Positions 12,379-12,432 of a stretch of DNA of 12,432 nt are shown piece after piece (the first letter of the stretch is position 1; the number at the start of each line of letters is the position of its first letter). The DNA is from Oscillospiraceae bacterium (GTDB taxonomy: Bacteria > Bacillota > Clostridia > Oscillospirales > Ruminococcaceae). Location of the stretch: contig JAFLUJ010000061.1 in NCBI GenBank assembly GCA_022511485.1, positions 1-12,432 on the forward strand, given 5' to 3'. Position numbers and translations under genes: made by a program. The notes beneath the pieces were generated by a model that was not told where the DNA came from, ran no database searches, and was given only the letters and a program-made list of their open reading frames with translations.

Positions 12379-12432
12379 CGAGGTGTGGCTCAGTTTGGTA
12401 GAGCGCTGCGTTCGGGACGCAGAGGCCGTGGG
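12379..12432 (+). tRNA. tRNA-Pro (CGG), 3' end cut by window edge
   Basis: The first 54 nt of a tRNA: acceptor strand CGAGGTG (12379-12385), a D arm with GGCTCAGTTTGGTAGAGC, anticodon stem CTGCG/CGCAG (12406-12410 with 12418-12422) and loop TTCGGGA with anticodon CGG at 12413-12415, which reads proline codon CCG. G37 after the anticodon fits tRNA-Pro. The T arm and 3' acceptor strand lie beyond the window, so the gene should end near 12455. Confidence 0.93.

Overview
The window looks like chromosomal DNA of a low-GC, Gram-positive anaerobe of the Bacillota, probably a Ruminococcus-like member of the Oscillospiraceae. The signs are strong AGGAGG-type ribosome binding sites, sigma-A promoters with 17-nt spacers and extended -10 elements, a Bacillus-type LexA box, and many lipoprotein signal peptides. 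The genus is an inference from style and gene content, not a match.

Left part (1-3085): a tandem family of small lipoproteins with one or two BamE-like domains (consensus G-I-T-x-G-M-T-x-E-E-V-I-x-x-I-G-x-x-P-D). The first copy is cut by the window edge, the second (575-1528) carries two domains, and the third (1711-2250) carries one domain plus an in-frame vestige of further family sequence after its stop. A PH-like/SHOCT protein (2411-3004) follows. Copies of one intergenic cassette (hairpin terminator, conserved spacer, TTGAAA-17-TATAAT promoter) separate these genes, so the array probably grew by duplication of gene-plus-cassette units. The cassette before the SHOCT gene has lost its terminator arm and gained a 12-bp-arm palindrome over its promoter. 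The last cassette has lost its promoter half.

Middle (3090-4300): a lone minus-strand gene joins a tail-chaperone-like N-terminus to a phage Gp15 family domain. It has a canonical LexA/SOS box just downstream of its predicted start of transcription, and an intact Shine-Dalgarno sequence buried at the domain junction, as if two phage genes had fused. No other phage gene is visible.

Housekeeping part (4209-7690): glutamine-dependent NAD+ synthetase (nadE) and a TrpB2-type tryptophan synthase beta chain, each with its own promoter; the trpB2 promoter is a perfect TTGACA-17-TATAAT.

Right part (7819-12277): a probable three-gene lipoprotein operon. It encodes a beta-propeller-like lipoprotein, a propeller/solute-binding-protein fusion that overlaps it by 16 nt, and a lipoprotein with two Ig-like repeats and a C39-type (YvpB-like) cysteine peptidase domain. 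It ends in a strong terminator. All three products should sit on the outer face of the membrane, which suggests a surface binding and processing module of unknown substrate. A tRNA-Pro(CGG) gene with its own promoter starts at the right edge and is cut off.

No stretch over 300 bases lacks a gene; the longest gap (4047-4302) holds two divergent promoters and the LexA box. I saw no CRISPR array, IS element, transposase, origin or riboswitch.
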